DNA of 64,000 nucleotides from Phycisphaerae bacterium. GTDB lineage: Bacteria; Planctomycetota; Phycisphaerae; UBA1845; CAIVHJ01. The stretch is from contig JAJVHX010000012.1 in the NCBI GenBank assembly GCA_022072405.1, forward strand, positions 314,946 to 378,945, given 5' to 3'. Below are positions 35,392 to 44,104 of this stretch, one piece after another. Numbering within the stretch: the stretch's first letter is position 1; each line of letters opens with the position of its first letter. Below the pieces are notes generated by a model. That model saw only the letters and a program-made list of their open reading frames with translations, made no database searches and was not told the origin of the DNA. A program made the position numbers and the translations under genes.

Positions 35392-36345
35392 TTGAACTAC
35401 TGGCTGGCACAAACTCAGGGTGATTTCTGGCTGCCCCCGCAAGCCTCCACCGTTTCGGCGGAGGTGGACTGGCTCTTTTATTTCATATATTGGTTGAGTG
35501 TTTTCTTCTTCGTGCTGATTGTCGGGGTCATGATGTATTTTATTTTCCGCTACCGCCGGCAGCCGGGGCGTAGGGCGGAACATACCAGCCATCACAACAC
35601 TCTGCTGGAACTGACCTGGAGCGGAATTCCGCTGCTGCTGGTGGGTTTCATTTTTTACACCGGTTTCAAGAGCTTCATGCACATGACGGTCGCTCCGGCG
35701 GATGCGGCGGAGATCAAGGTTGAGGGGCAGAAGTGGTCCTGGAGCTTCACCTATCCCAACGGATATGTGGACAAGGATCTGCATGTGCCCGTGGATGCTT
35801 CGATACGGCTGCTGCTCTCCAGCAGCGATGTAATACACAGTTTTTATGTGCCGGCGTTCCGGGTGAAGAAAGATGCGGTTCCCGGGCGCTATAATAAGGC
35901 CTGGTTTCGAGCCACCCAGCCGGGCGAGTATCTGATCTTCTGCGCGGAATATTGCGGCACGCAGCATTCTGACATGATCTCCAAATGTGTGGTCCATCCG
36001 CCCGGTGAGTATGAAAAGTGGCTGCAGGATGCTTCCGATTTTCTTTCCAAAATGCCACCAGCCGAGGCGGGTGAAAAGCTGTATACGACGCGCGGCTGTC
36101 GGCAATGTCATTCGGTGGATGGCACCGCCGGACAAGGGCCAAGCTTCAAGGGCATCTTTGACCATCCCGTAGCCCTCGCCGACGGGTCCCAGGTGGTGGT
36201 GGATGAAAATTACATCCGCGAGTCGATTCTGGAACCCAATAAGAAGGTGGTGGGTGGATATCAGGCGATCATGCCCACCTATAAAGGGCGGCTGAAGGAT
36301 GAAGAGATTGGTGCGATTATCGAGTACATCAAATCCCTGAAATGA
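35392..36345 (+). CDS. coxB: Cytochrome c oxidase subunit II with fused cytochrome c (caa3 type)
   Basis: The 317-residue protein has two TM helices (about 26-47 and 82-100), a cupredoxin domain and a C-terminal cytochrome c. The CuA site is CAEYCGTQHSDM (Cys184, Cys188, His192, Met195, with a His near 145). The heme c site is CRQCHS (about 236-240), with a Met ligand in AIMPTYKG. The fusion is diagnostic for caa3 oxidases, which take electrons directly from a c-type carrier or complex III. The start is TTG at 35392 after an AGGAAAG; no ATG is suitably placed. It begins the oxidase gene run. Confidence 0.95.
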   Translation: MNYWLAQTQGDFWLPPQASTVSAEVDWLFYFIYWLSVFFFVLIVGVMMYFIFRYRRQPGRRAEHTSHHNTLLELTWSGIPLLLVGFIFYTGFKSFMHMTVAPADAAEIKVEGQKWSWSFTYPNGYVDKDLHVPVDASIRLLLSSSDVIHSFYVPAFRVKKDAVPGRYNKAWFRATQPGEYLIFCAEYCGTQHSDMISKCVVHPPGEYEKWLQDASDFLSKMPPAEAGEKLYTTRGCRQCHSVDGTAGQGPSFKGIFDHPVALADGSQVVVDENYIRESILEPNKKVVGGYQAIMPTYKGRLKDEEIGAIIEYIKSLK

Positions 36346-36368
36346 TGTAACGGGAGGCCGGCAGAGAC

Positions 36369-38039
36369 ATGTCCACCACTGGTGTTCATCCAGGTTCAGC
36401 GTTACCCGACAGCCGGGAATCGAACTACCTGACGCACAAAAGCGGCCTGGGTTCGTGGATGATGACGCTGGATCACAAGCGGATCGGGGTCATGTATCTG
36501 ATCTCCATTCTGGTGGCTTTCCTGCTGGGCGGCATCTTCGCCATGCTGGTGCGCACTGAGCACCTCACCCCTAAAGAGACGATCATGTCGGCGGATACCT
36601 ATAACCAGGTGTTTACGCTGCATGGCGCGGTGATGATTTTCCTGGTGATCATTCCCGGCATTCCGGCGGCGATGGGCAATTTCGTGTTGCCGATCATGCT
36701 GGGGGCGAAGGATGTCGCTTTTCCCCGATTGAATCTGTGCAGCTATTATCTGTATGTGGTCGGCACGGTAATGGCGCTGGCCTCCATTGCCCTGGGTGCG
36801 GTGGATACCGGCTGGACGTTTTATACCCCTTACAGCACCACCACCAATACTGCGGTGATCTGGATGGTGATGGGGGCTTTTGTTCTGGGGTTCAGTTCGA
36901 TCTTTACCGGCTTGAATTTTATCGTCACCATCCACCGGCTGCGGCCGCCGGGCATGACCTGGTTCCGTATGCCGCTCTTTTTATGGGCACTCTATGCCAC
37001 CGCGATTATCCAGTTGCTGGCTACGCCGGTACTGGGCATTACCGTGGTGCTGCTGGCGGTGGAAAAGGCATTTCATATCGGCATCTTCGATCCTCAGCTG
37101 GGCGGCGACCCGGTCCTGTTCCAGCATTTCTTCTGGTTTTATTCGCACCCGGCGGTGTATATCATGATTCTGCCGGCGATGGGGGTGATCAGCGAGCTGA
37201 TCAGCGTCTTCAGTCATAAGCATATTTTCGGTTACAAATTTATCGCCTACAGCAGTGTGGCGATTGCGATTCTCGGGTTTCTGGTGTGGGGTCATCACAT
37301 GTTCACCAGCGGGCAATCCAGTCTGGCGAACATGATTTTCAGCGCCCTGACCTTCAGCGTGTCGATTCCATCCGCCATCAAGGTGTTCAACTGGCTGGCG
37401 ACCATGTTCAAAGGATCGATCAGCCTGGAAACACCGATGTGTTACGCGCTATCCTTCATCTTCATCTTCGGAATCGGCGGATTGACCGGGTTGTTCCTGG
37501 GTACGCTGGCGACGGATATTCATCTGCATGACACCTACTTTGTGGTGGCCCATTTTCACTATGTGATGTTCGGCACCATGATCGCCTTTGTCGGGGCATT
37601 GCATTACTGGTGGCCGAAAATGACCGGGCGCATGTATAGCGAATTCTGGGGACGGATTGCCTGTGCGTTGATTTTTCTCGGCATGAATATCACCTTCTTC
37701 ACCCAGTTTGTGATGGGCAGCCACGGCATGCCGCGGCGCTATTTCAATTACATTGAGCAGTTTGCCAGCTATCACCAGTTGTCGACGGTGGGCGCCTTTA
37801 TTCAGGGTATCGGTTTTATCGTGGTGGCGATCTATCTGGCCCATTCCCTGTTCCGCGGCCGGCGGGCACCGGCCAATCCGTGGGGCGGCAACAGTCTGGA
37901 ATGGCATTGCAGCTCACCACCGCCGCATGATAACTTTGCGGTTACGCCCACGGTGGGTGATTGTTACGATTATTCCGGCTGGCAGTATGATGCGCAGATC
38001 GGTGGTTATATACCTCGTCCAGTCGGTGCTGAACATTGA
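36369..38039 (+). CDS. coxA: Cytochrome c oxidase subunit I, A2 type
   Basis: The catalytic heme-copper subunit with 12 TM helices, 556 residues. The CuB site and cross-linked Tyr are in [14 protein letters not shown] (about Tyr258, Ser259, His260, Tyr264); the His pair is in WGHHMFTSG, and the heme ligands are in [13 protein letters not shown]. The proton channel Glu of the A1 type (HPEVY) is replaced by Ala, and Tyr-Ser precede the His. This is the YS signature of A2-type oxidases such as Rhodothermus caa3. The C-terminus ends with [15 protein letters not shown], typical of this group. It lies 23 bases after coxB. Confidence 0.96.
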   Translation: MSTTGVHPGSALPDSRESNYLTHKSGLGSWMMTLDHKRIGVMYLISILVAFLLGGIFAMLVRTEHLTPKETIMSADTYNQVFTLHGAVMIFLVIIPGIPAAMGNFVLPIMLGAKDVAFPRLNLCSYYLYVVGTVMALASIALGAVDTGWTFYTPYSTTTNTAVIWMVMGAFVLGFSSIFTGLNFIVTIHRLRPPGMTWFRMPLFLWALYATAIIQLLATPVLGITVVLLAVEKAFHIGIFDPQLGGDPVLFQHFFWFYSHPAVYIMILPAMGVISELISVFSHKHIFGYKFIAYSSVAIAILGFLVWGHHMFTSGQSSLANMIFSALTFSVSIPSAIKVFNWLATMFKGSISLETPMCYALSFIFIFGIGGLTGLFLGTLATDIHLHDTYFVVAHFHYVMFGTMIAFVGALHYWWPKMTGRMYSEFWGRIACALIFLGMNITFFTQFVMGSHGMPRRYFNYIEQFASYHQLSTVGAFIQGIGFIVVAIYLAHSLFRGRRAPANPWGGNSLEWHCSSPPPHDNFAVTPTVGDCYDYSGWQYDAQIGGYIPRPVGAEH

Positions 38040-38058
38040 CGACGTGTGCAGTGGTCTG

Positions 38059-38080
38059 GCGGGCTGAAATCCGCAGCGCG
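38059..38080. repeat. Degenerate type A repeat
   Basis: GCGGGCTGAAATCCGCAGCGCG, recognisable against GCGGGCTAAAGCCCGCGGCTCG with a few changes. Lies between coxA and coxC. Confidence 0.45.
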
Positions 38081-38124
38081 TAAAATAGCAATACTACTTA
38101 ACTGATATTTGGTTTGAGTTGGAA

Positions 38125-39042
38125 ATGAATCAACACGAAGCCCATGGCTCAGAGCATCCGTCTTTTCTGGCCCATCATTTTGCCACACCCCGGCAGCAGT
38201 TTGAGGCGGGCAAGCTGGGTATGTGGTTGTTTCTCTCCACGGAAATTCTGTTGTTCAGCGGATTGTTCTGTGCTTATGCCGTCTACCGGGCTAACCATCC
38301 GGAAATTTTCGTCTACGCTCATCATTTTCTGGACAGCACGCTCGGGGCGATCAATACGGTGGTGCTGATCTGCAGCAGCTTTACCATGGCCTGGGCGGTC
38401 CGCAGTGCCCAACTGGGACAAAAGAAGCGCTTATGTGTGCTGCTGGCCTTCACTATTTTGTGCGGTTTCGGTTTCATGGGCATCAAGTTTATTGAGTATC
38501 GGCACAAATGGCATGCCGGGCTGCTGCCCGGTAAACATTACAATCCGCAAGCCCATGAAGGCGACCATGCACCGGTTAGTGGTCATGCTGACGAGGCGGA
38601 GCATCAACCGACTACCACGGCGGCCCGTCATCCCGTTGAATCTGCGGCAGTGGAGCCGGAACATCAGGCCGCGACAACTCCCGCATCAACGCCGGCTTCC
38701 AGTACGGCGTCGGAGGAACACACTTTGCAGGTGCCTCCGACGATTGGTCCGGCAGGATTGGCGGCGCCGGTAACAACGACTGCGGATGTTCATGCTGAAG
38801 AATCGACGGATGAAAAGGTGAAGAATGTGCAGATATTCTTCAGTATTTATTTCGCCATGACCGGCCTGCATGGACTGCACGTGCTGGCGGGGATGTCGGT
38901 GATCGGCTGGGTATTGTGGCGGTCAATGCGTGGAGAATTCGGGCCGCTTTACTATACGCCGGTTGATCTGGCGGGTCTGTACTGGCACCTGGTGGATCTG
39001 ATCTGGATATATCTGTTTCCTTTACTGTATCTGATCCATTGA
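38125..39042 (+). CDS. coxC: Cytochrome c oxidase subunit III with a long polar insertion
   Basis: The 305-residue protein has the COX3 fold at both ends: KLGMWLFLSTEILLFSGLFCAY (helix 1), IGFMGIKFIEY (helix 3), and FAMTGLHGLHVLAGM with YWHLVDLIWIYLFPLLYLI at the end. Between helix 3 and the GLHGLHV helix, about 95 residues (about 138-231) are inserted that are rich in His, Pro, Ala, Thr and Glu, probably disordered. Such loops occur in some caa3 and planctomycete proteins, but this one is long. A second, short subunit III-like protein is encoded at 39440. The ATG at 38125 is preferred over the TTG two codons earlier. Confidence 0.93.
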   Translation: MNQHEAHGSEHPSFLAHHFATPRQQFEAGKLGMWLFLSTEILLFSGLFCAYAVYRANHPEIFVYAHHFLDSTLGAINTVVLICSSFTMAWAVRSAQLGQKKRLCVLLAFTILCGFGFMGIKFIEYRHKWHAGLLPGKHYNPQAHEGDHAPVSGHADEAEHQPTTTAARHPVESAAVEPEHQAATTPASTPASSTASEEHTLQVPPTIGPAGLAAPVTTTADVHAEESTDEKVKNVQIFFSIYFAMTGLHGLHVLAGMSVIGWVLWRSMRGEFGPLYYTPVDLAGLYWHLVDLIWIYLFPLLYLIH

Positions 39043-39090
39043 GGCAGGGTAATTCCGCACACCAAGTAACGATTTTGACCTGGAGTATTC

Positions 39091-39438
39091 ATGAGTTCGC
39101 CGGCGGTTGAACATCATCATTCGGAAGATCAGGGTCACGTCGTGTCACTGGGGCTGCTGGCGGGGGTCTGGCTGGCGCTGCTGGTGCTGACGGTCGTAAC
39201 GGTAGGGGCGATCTATGTGAACCTCGGCAAACTGAATCTGTGGCTGGCCATGATCATTGCCACGATCAAAGCGCTGCTGGTGGCGGTCTACTTCATGCAT
39301 CTGCGCTGGGACCGGCCCTTTAATGCGTATATACTCGTGGGTTCGCTGATTTTCGTTCTGCTGTTCATTGGTTTTGTAATGATGGACACTGCCGCCTACT
39401 TGCCGGAGATCGATTTCAAAGATACGCTGCATCCCTGA
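39091..39438 (+). CDS. coxD: Cytochrome c oxidase subunit IV (prokaryotic type)
   Basis: A 115-residue protein with three TM helices, of the COX4-prokaryote family. It shows VWLALLVLTVVTVGAIYVNLGKLNLWLAMIIATIKALLVAVYFMHLRWD, with the diagnostic KALLVAxYFMHLRWD, then a third helix. It is an accessory structural subunit of caa3-type oxidases. TGGAG lies about 6 bases before the ATG, and the next gene starts one base after the stop, so translation is coupled. Confidence 0.92.
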   Translation: MSSPAVEHHHSEDQGHVVSLGLLAGVWLALLVLTVVTVGAIYVNLGKLNLWLAMIIATIKALLVAVYFMHLRWDRPFNAYILVGSLIFVLLFIGFVMMDTAAYLPEIDFKDTLHP

Positions 39439-39439
39439 C

Positions 39440-40042
39440 ATGAATCCGTATGAAATCACGCCGACTGGTTCCTCGCCGCCGGCCGCACCGCCGCAGCTCA
39501 GCAGTGGTACTTTCGGTATGCTGCTTTTTCTGGTTTCACTCTCCATATTATTTATCGCCAGCCTGATCGGATACCTCGTGGTTCGCAGCCGGGCGGAATT
39601 GTGGTTGCCGCCTGGTCAACCGTCCGTACCACTGGGTTTCTGGGTCAGCTCCGCCATACTGCTGATCAGCAGTGGTACGATACACTGGGCACTGCGCAGC
39701 GTGCGGCGTGGCCGCTCAGCCGGATTGCTGGCCGGCCTGCTGATCACCCTGCTGTTGAGCGTGGTTTTTCTGGGGCTGCAGACGATGAGCTGGTGGTATC
39801 TATGGGCCATCGGTGAAGTGACCCGTCACGCCAGCCTCTATGCATTTACACTCTATATGCTCACCGGTCTGCACGGGGCCCATGTACTTGGGGGATTAGT
39901 GCTGCTGGCAGTCGTGACTATCCGGGCCTTCAAAGACCGTTACGACGCTCGGCTTCACGGCGGCGTGAAATATGCGGCCATGTATTGGCACTTTCTCGAC
40001 GGTGTGTGGCTGGTGATGTTCATCGCCTTCCTGACCGCCTGA
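39440..40042 (+). CDS. Second heme-copper oxidase subunit III-like protein
   Basis: A 200-residue protein with five TM helices and the COX3 fold: GTFGMLLFLVSLSILFIASLIGYLVVR, then SSAILLISSGTIHWALRSVRRG, TGLHGAHVLGG and YWHFLDGVWLVMFIAFLTA. It is much shorter than the coxC product and lacks the long insertion. Having two subunit III-like genes in one oxidase cluster occurs in several bacterial phyla; whether both assemble into the same complex is unknown. It is coupled to the subunit IV gene and ends 6 bases before the convergent DUF3179 gene. Confidence 0.88.
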   Translation: MNPYEITPTGSSPPAAPPQLSSGTFGMLLFLVSLSILFIASLIGYLVVRSRAELWLPPGQPSVPLGFWVSSAILLISSGTIHWALRSVRRGRSAGLLAGLLITLLLSVVFLGLQTMSWWYLWAIGEVTRHASLYAFTLYMLTGLHGAHVLGGLVLLAVVTIRAFKDRYDARLHGGVKYAAMYWHFLDGVWLVMFIAFLTA

Positions 40043-40048
40043 TACGTT

Positions 40049-41194
40049 TTATTTTTCGTGCAGCAGAGTGTACCCGGCGAAATAGAAACAGTGAATGATC
40101 TGTAAGGGACTCTCCAGGGGCAGTTCCACGAAGACGCTGTCCGGCTCCGATTGATAGTGGAAGATCAGCGGCTGGTTGTTGAAAGCGGTGGACCAGATGT
40201 TGTTGCCGGCGCACTGCCGGGCGATTTCCGGGATGGTCCATAACTGCTTCTGCTGTCCGTGCCGGATCAGTACCGCCGGGGTCATCAGGGGAATGGCTGG
40301 GTCGGTCGGCAGCGGTGCGACCGGAAAACGCAATCGCCCCCGATCGTAATAGGTATTGTAGGGTTCCAGTTGGTAACGCTTCTGGAATTGGGGTTGCGGG
40401 GCGAGAACCGTTGTATCAGGATATTGTTTTTTCCAGGAGGACCAGTGCACCAACTGGGCAGGCAATTGGGCCAGTTTTGTACCGGCAGCCGGTCCGGCAA
40501 CGGCCCGTCCCAGCAATTGCGACCACAAGCTCTCCGCGCTATCCGCCGTGGATGAAGGGGTGAGGTCAGGGGTCATATGGTCAGTATCATCAGCGCCGCG
40601 TGCGCCAGCGAGCGGATTTTCCCCGCCGGCTGCCCGGTCATATATCAGCAGATTAGAATTATAGAGCAGCCCGCTGACGCCAAAGCGCAAGGTCCGGCCA
40701 GTCACCCGCCGATCGAACACCATGACGCTATCGCATAGGGGTGAATAGGTCACGGCGATGGGTTGATCGGCGAGTGTGTCGTTAACAAGTTCATGCCAGC
40801 AGAGTAACCGCAGCGGATAAGCACGGGCCTGGCCGTTAATCACCACCCCGATAACCCGATCGCTGCTGACCAGAAATTTACGGTGTTCTTTATTCAGTTC
40901 GTCGGCCTGGGCAGCGGTGATGACCGGGGGATCATCCAGCACCGGTAACCCATCCTTTGGAAAACCGGCTGCCACCAGATAGTCAGTCGCCACCTGCAGG
41001 TTCGAAAGATCAAATCCATAACTGGCCACGGTGCGTCCGTCACCCACAGCGGGCAGCCTCCGACCGGCGAGAATCAGCCGCATTTGCCAGATGAAAATGG
41101 CTGAACAGAGCAACAGCGCGAGCAGCAATATCCAGCGGGCCCCGCCAAGGCTGGATTGAGCAGAGTCGAGAGATGTGGAAGAATGATCGTTCAC
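40049..41194 (-). CDS. DUF3179 domain membrane-anchored protein
   Basis: The protein has one N-terminal TM helix (WILLLALLLCSAIFIWQMRLIL) and a DUF3179 domain. The key stretches are VIGVVINGQARAYPLRLLCWHELVND and the PIAVTYSPLCDSVMVFDR copper-like Cys region. Family function is unknown. It is often found near oxidase and SCO genes, so a role in metal handling or in the extracytoplasmic side of respiration is possible. The frame is open up to 41272, but that end reaches a type B repeat; a GTG at 41194 (VNDHSST) is my best guess, without a strong ribosome binding site. It is convergent with the oxidase genes. Confidence 0.8.
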   Translation of the reverse strand: MNDHSSTSLDSAQSSLGGARWILLLALLLCSAIFIWQMRLILAGRRLPAVGDGRTVASYGFDLSNLQVATDYLVAAGFPKDGLPVLDDPPVITAAQADELNKEHRKFLVSSDRVIGVVINGQARAYPLRLLCWHELVNDTLADQPIAVTYSPLCDSVMVFDRRVTGRTLRFGVSGLLYNSNLLIYDRAAGGENPLAGARGADDTDHMTPDLTPSSTADSAESLWSQLLGRAVAGPAAGTKLAQLPAQLVHWSSWKKQYPDTTVLAPQPQFQKRYQLEPYNTYYDRGRLRFPVAPLPTDPAIPLMTPAVLIRHGQQKQLWTIPEIARQCAGNNIWSTAFNNQPLIFHYQSEPDSVFVELPLESPLQIIHCFYFAGYTLLHEK

Positions 41195-41269
41195 GGGGCT
41201 AATGCAGTTAAATTTATATAGTAGCGGGTTGTTGCCGACCACTGTGGTTTCAGCAATGGTCAAACACGG

Positions 41270-41296
41270 CACGGCTCACTGAGCCGTGGCACACCG
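41270..41296. repeat. Interspersed repeat, type B
   Basis: CACGGCTCACTGAGCCGTGG then CACACCG, close to the copy at 19828, including the flanking ATACAAATAAAATGAAACCG. It lies between the DUF3179 and ctaB genes. Confidence 0.78.
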
Positions 41297-41350
41297 AACG
41301 ATACAAATAAAATGAAACCGCTCTAAAATGGCGGCTGCAAAAATCATCGG

Positions 41351-42235
41351 TTAGATCCAGTGGTCCAGGAGCATTCCGGCCATCAACAGCGGTAAATAGG
41401 CGATGCTGGCGAAAAAGAGCCGGCGGGCTTGTGGCACTTCGCGGGTAAGATACAGCAACCGGGCCACATGAATAAACCAGCCGCCCAGCAGCAGAGCCAG
41501 GAGCAGATACCAGTTGCCCGCCAAACCGCTCAACCGTACCAGCAGGCTGATCAACAACTGCAGCAGGGAATAGATCATAATCACGCGGACGGTCAGTTGG
41601 CCGGACGGGTCCTCGACCGGAAGCATGCGAAACCCACCGCGGGCGTAATCTTCGCGATACATCCAGGCAAGTGCGAGGAAATGAGGAATCTGCCAGACGA
41701 AGAGCAATGCCCCGAGAATCCACGCCCCATAGTCCAGCCGCCCGACAGCCGCCGCCCAGCCGAGCATCGGCGGCAGTGCACCGACCACCGCACCCACCAG
41801 CGTGCAGAGCGTGGTCCGCGGTTTGAGCGGGGTATAGATCAACACATAAAAGAGTGCCGCCGCCAGGGCCAGCAGAGCGGACCAGCCATTTACCAGGCCC
41901 CACAGCAGCGCCGTTCCGTTGATAATCAGCGCGCTGCCCAGAATCAGGGCCGTCGCCGGAGTCATGCGACCGGCCGGCAGAGGACGCAGTTGAGTGCGCT
42001 GCATCCGGATATCGCGAGCCACTTCCCACCACTGGTTCAGGGCGTTGCTCCCGCAGGCGGTGAGCATCGTACCCAGCAATGTCCAGCCGAGCAGATGCCA
42101 GTGCGGGCCCAGCGGATGAGCGATTACAAAACCGACCAGCGTGGTGACCAGCACCAGGCTGACCAGACGGATTTTGGTCAATTCCACCAGGTCAGTATAG
42201 AGACTGGCTGTCGTGATTGATTTCGTAGTGTTCAT
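41351..42235 (-). CDS. ctaB: Protoheme IX farnesyltransferase (heme O synthase)
   Basis: CtaB/COX10 adds a farnesyl group to heme B, giving heme O for the aa3-type oxidase. The protein of about 294 residues has about eight TM helices. The prenyl-binding motif is NALNQWWEVARDIRMQRTQLRPLP, closer to the eukaryotic COX10 form (NQxFEVxxDxxMxRT) than to the NxxxDxxxD of E. coli CyoE. The frame is open from 42388, but I choose the ATG at 42235 (MNTTKSIT), because the preceding 51 codons are not family-like. It is divergent from ctaA and pairs with it functionally. Confidence 0.93.
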   Translation of the reverse strand: MNTTKSITTASLYTDLVELTKIRLVSLVLVTTLVGFVIAHPLGPHWHLLGWTLLGTMLTACGSNALNQWWEVARDIRMQRTQLRPLPAGRMTPATALILGSALIINGTALLWGLVNGWSALLALAAALFYVLIYTPLKPRTTLCTLVGAVVGALPPMLGWAAAVGRLDYGAWILGALLFVWQIPHFLALAWMYREDYARGGFRMLPVEDPSGQLTVRVIMIYSLLQLLISLLVRLSGLAGNWYLLLALLLGGWFIHVARLLYLTREVPQARRLFFASIAYLPLLMAGMLLDHWI

Positions 42236-42345
42236 CTGGGCACTGCTATCGCAACCGGAAGTCGAAAGAAATACAATAGAGAGTGTATTGTAGTCAAACA
42301 GCGGTGCATTGACTACCGCGCCGCGGTTTCGAAACAGGTGGAAAA

Positions 42346-43713
42346 ATGAACAGCACAATGCCCCGATCGATGACCGCGAATGGCTCAACCCGCGTCGTGG
42401 ATCTGCTGGCGATCGGTTCGGGAAGCACTGTGACGATGTGGATTACCGGGTATCTCTGCCGCCTCTCTCCGGGACTGGTTCCCAGCGCGGTGGTGCTATT
42501 GTTGCTGGTGCTGATATTGGTGGCGGGTGGATTTGTGACTGGTTATTTTACACCGCGCGGCTGGCTGGGAGGAGCCTGGGTCGGTGTGGTGAGCGGGCTG
42601 CTGAACCTGCTGATTCTGGGCAGTCTGTTGAGCGGAGATCAGCCCAACCAGTTGCGACCCGTGGCGCTGGTGTGGCTGCCGGGCAGCCTGCTGGTCAGCG
42701 CCCTGCTGGGAGCAGTGGGGGCGGCGATCGGGCAATTGCTGGCGGTGAGCATGGCTGCTCGCCGTGCGACCGCTCGGAACTGGATACAGGCTTGGGTGGT
42801 GGTAGCGGCGGTGGCGACCTATGCTTTGCTGTTCATCGGCGGACTGGTCACCAGTCATGATGCCGGGCTGGCCGTGGTCGATTGGCCCAATTCCTTCGGT
42901 TATAACATGTTTCTCTATCCGCTGTCGCGCATGACCGGAGGCATTTACTTTGAACACGCGCATCGGCTTTTCGGCTCGCTGGTGGGGCTGACTACACTGC
43001 TATTGGCGATCTATGTGCAATCGAAGGATGAACGGCGCTGGGTGCGGCGCTGGATGTGGTGGGCATTTGTGGTGGTCTGTATACAGGGGGTATTGGGTGG
43101 TTTGCGGGTGACCGGGCGCTTCACGCTGAGCACATCAGTGGAAGATGTTGCTCCGAGCATCACGCTGGCCATCGTGCATGGTGTACTGGGGCAATTGTTT
43201 TTCGGCATGATTATGGCAGTGGTCGCATTCATGGGAACCCGCTGGCGGCAGGGTGAAGTGCAGGAGTTACCCAGCGCTGGCACCGATCGACCACTCAGCC
43301 TGCTGTTAATCGGTCTGCTGATCGTGCAACTGGTATTTGGCGCCATCGTCCGCCATGTAGCCGGCGGGGTGATGATACACATTTCGATGGCCGTCGTGGT
43401 GCTGCTGGTGGCGGTAGTGACCGGATTGCGGGCCTGGGGCTTGCACGAACCCGGTAGCTTATTCAACCGGTTGGGGCGCTGGTTGCTGGGGTTGATTTCA
43501 CTGCAACTGCTGCTGGGACTGGCGGCTTTGATCGCCGTGGGGCTGACTCCTGCGGTGGGTGAACGACCCTTGTATGAAGTGATCATCGCCACGTCCCATC
43601 AGGCGTGCGGGGCCGCGTTACTCGGTCTGAGTGTGCTGCTGGCTGCCTGGTATCACCGGTTGACCCGTGCGCCGAAATTGACCCCGCAAACTGCACCATC
43701 CATATCATCCTGA
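42346..43713 (+). CDS. ctaA: Heme A synthase (CtaA/COX15) with N-terminal membrane extension
   Basis: CtaA/COX15 oxidises heme O to heme A. The core (about 145-450) has the two-lobe eight-TM layout and the four conserved histidines: EHAHR (about 203-207), VHGVLGQ, IHISMAV and SHQACGA. The segment ahead of the core (residues 1-140) holds four extra TM helices with a GGFVTGYFTPRGWLGGAW motif, similar to DUF5518-like small membrane proteins. It is not part of the normal enzyme, so this is a fusion. AGGTGG lies about 5 bases before the ATG. It completes the heme a pathway for the caa3 oxidase. Confidence 0.92.
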   Translation: MNSTMPRSMTANGSTRVVDLLAIGSGSTVTMWITGYLCRLSPGLVPSAVVLLLLVLILVAGGFVTGYFTPRGWLGGAWVGVVSGLLNLLILGSLLSGDQPNQLRPVALVWLPGSLLVSALLGAVGAAIGQLLAVSMAARRATARNWIQAWVVVAAVATYALLFIGGLVTSHDAGLAVVDWPNSFGYNMFLYPLSRMTGGIYFEHAHRLFGSLVGLTTLLLAIYVQSKDERRWVRRWMWWAFVVVCIQGVLGGLRVTGRFTLSTSVEDVAPSITLAIVHGVLGQLFFGMIMAVVAFMGTRWRQGEVQELPSAGTDRPLSLLLIGLLIVQLVFGAIVRHVAGGVMIHISMAVVVLLVAVVTGLRAWGLHEPGSLFNRLGRWLLGLISLQLLLGLAALIAVGLTPAVGERPLYEVIIATSHQACGAALLGLSVLLAAWYHRLTRAPKLTPQTAPSISS

Positions 43714-44104
43714 TCAATCCATTTTATGGTTGTGCCGGTGATCAGCCGGTGTCCCCGGCTCATGTTCAGACCCTTCTAATATTTCATGTTCTTAGGTCCG
43801 AAAACATGCGCATCAGTGAAGCGGATCGGGATTATCAGCCACTAATCATGCGTCGACGCGATAGGATATAGCTGATCCGGCGCAATTGGTTCTGTTGTTG
43901 GAACAGTGGTACAACCACCATGGGTTATCCAGCAGAACGGGTGGCGGCACCATTCACTATCTCCTTAAAAAATCTTGGGATATAATCGCCGATGAGTAAT
44001 GGGCGGTCGAGCGGCGCGGTCAAAATTACTGGGTCATTATTCCGAACCGCAATTTTCACCGATCGGTGCTGCGGTTGGAGTGGTTTTTACGGGTTGAGTG
44101 GTGC
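43714..44104. other. Intergenic region before the lanthipeptide operon
   Basis: About 390 bases with only very short, unconvincing frames (22 codons or fewer from an ATG). I looked here for a precursor peptide with the RETVRVLT-type leader and found none. The promoter of the 44105-53787 operon is probably here. Confidence 0.5.

Noticed and set aside
9971..38080. Type A palindromes as a CRISPR array
   Set aside because: Copies are kilobases apart, without regular spacers or cas genes.
43714..44104. Short frames before the membrane fusion protein as RiPP precursors
   Set aside because: The longest is about 22 codons, without leader motif, ribosome binding site or Cys/Ser-rich core.
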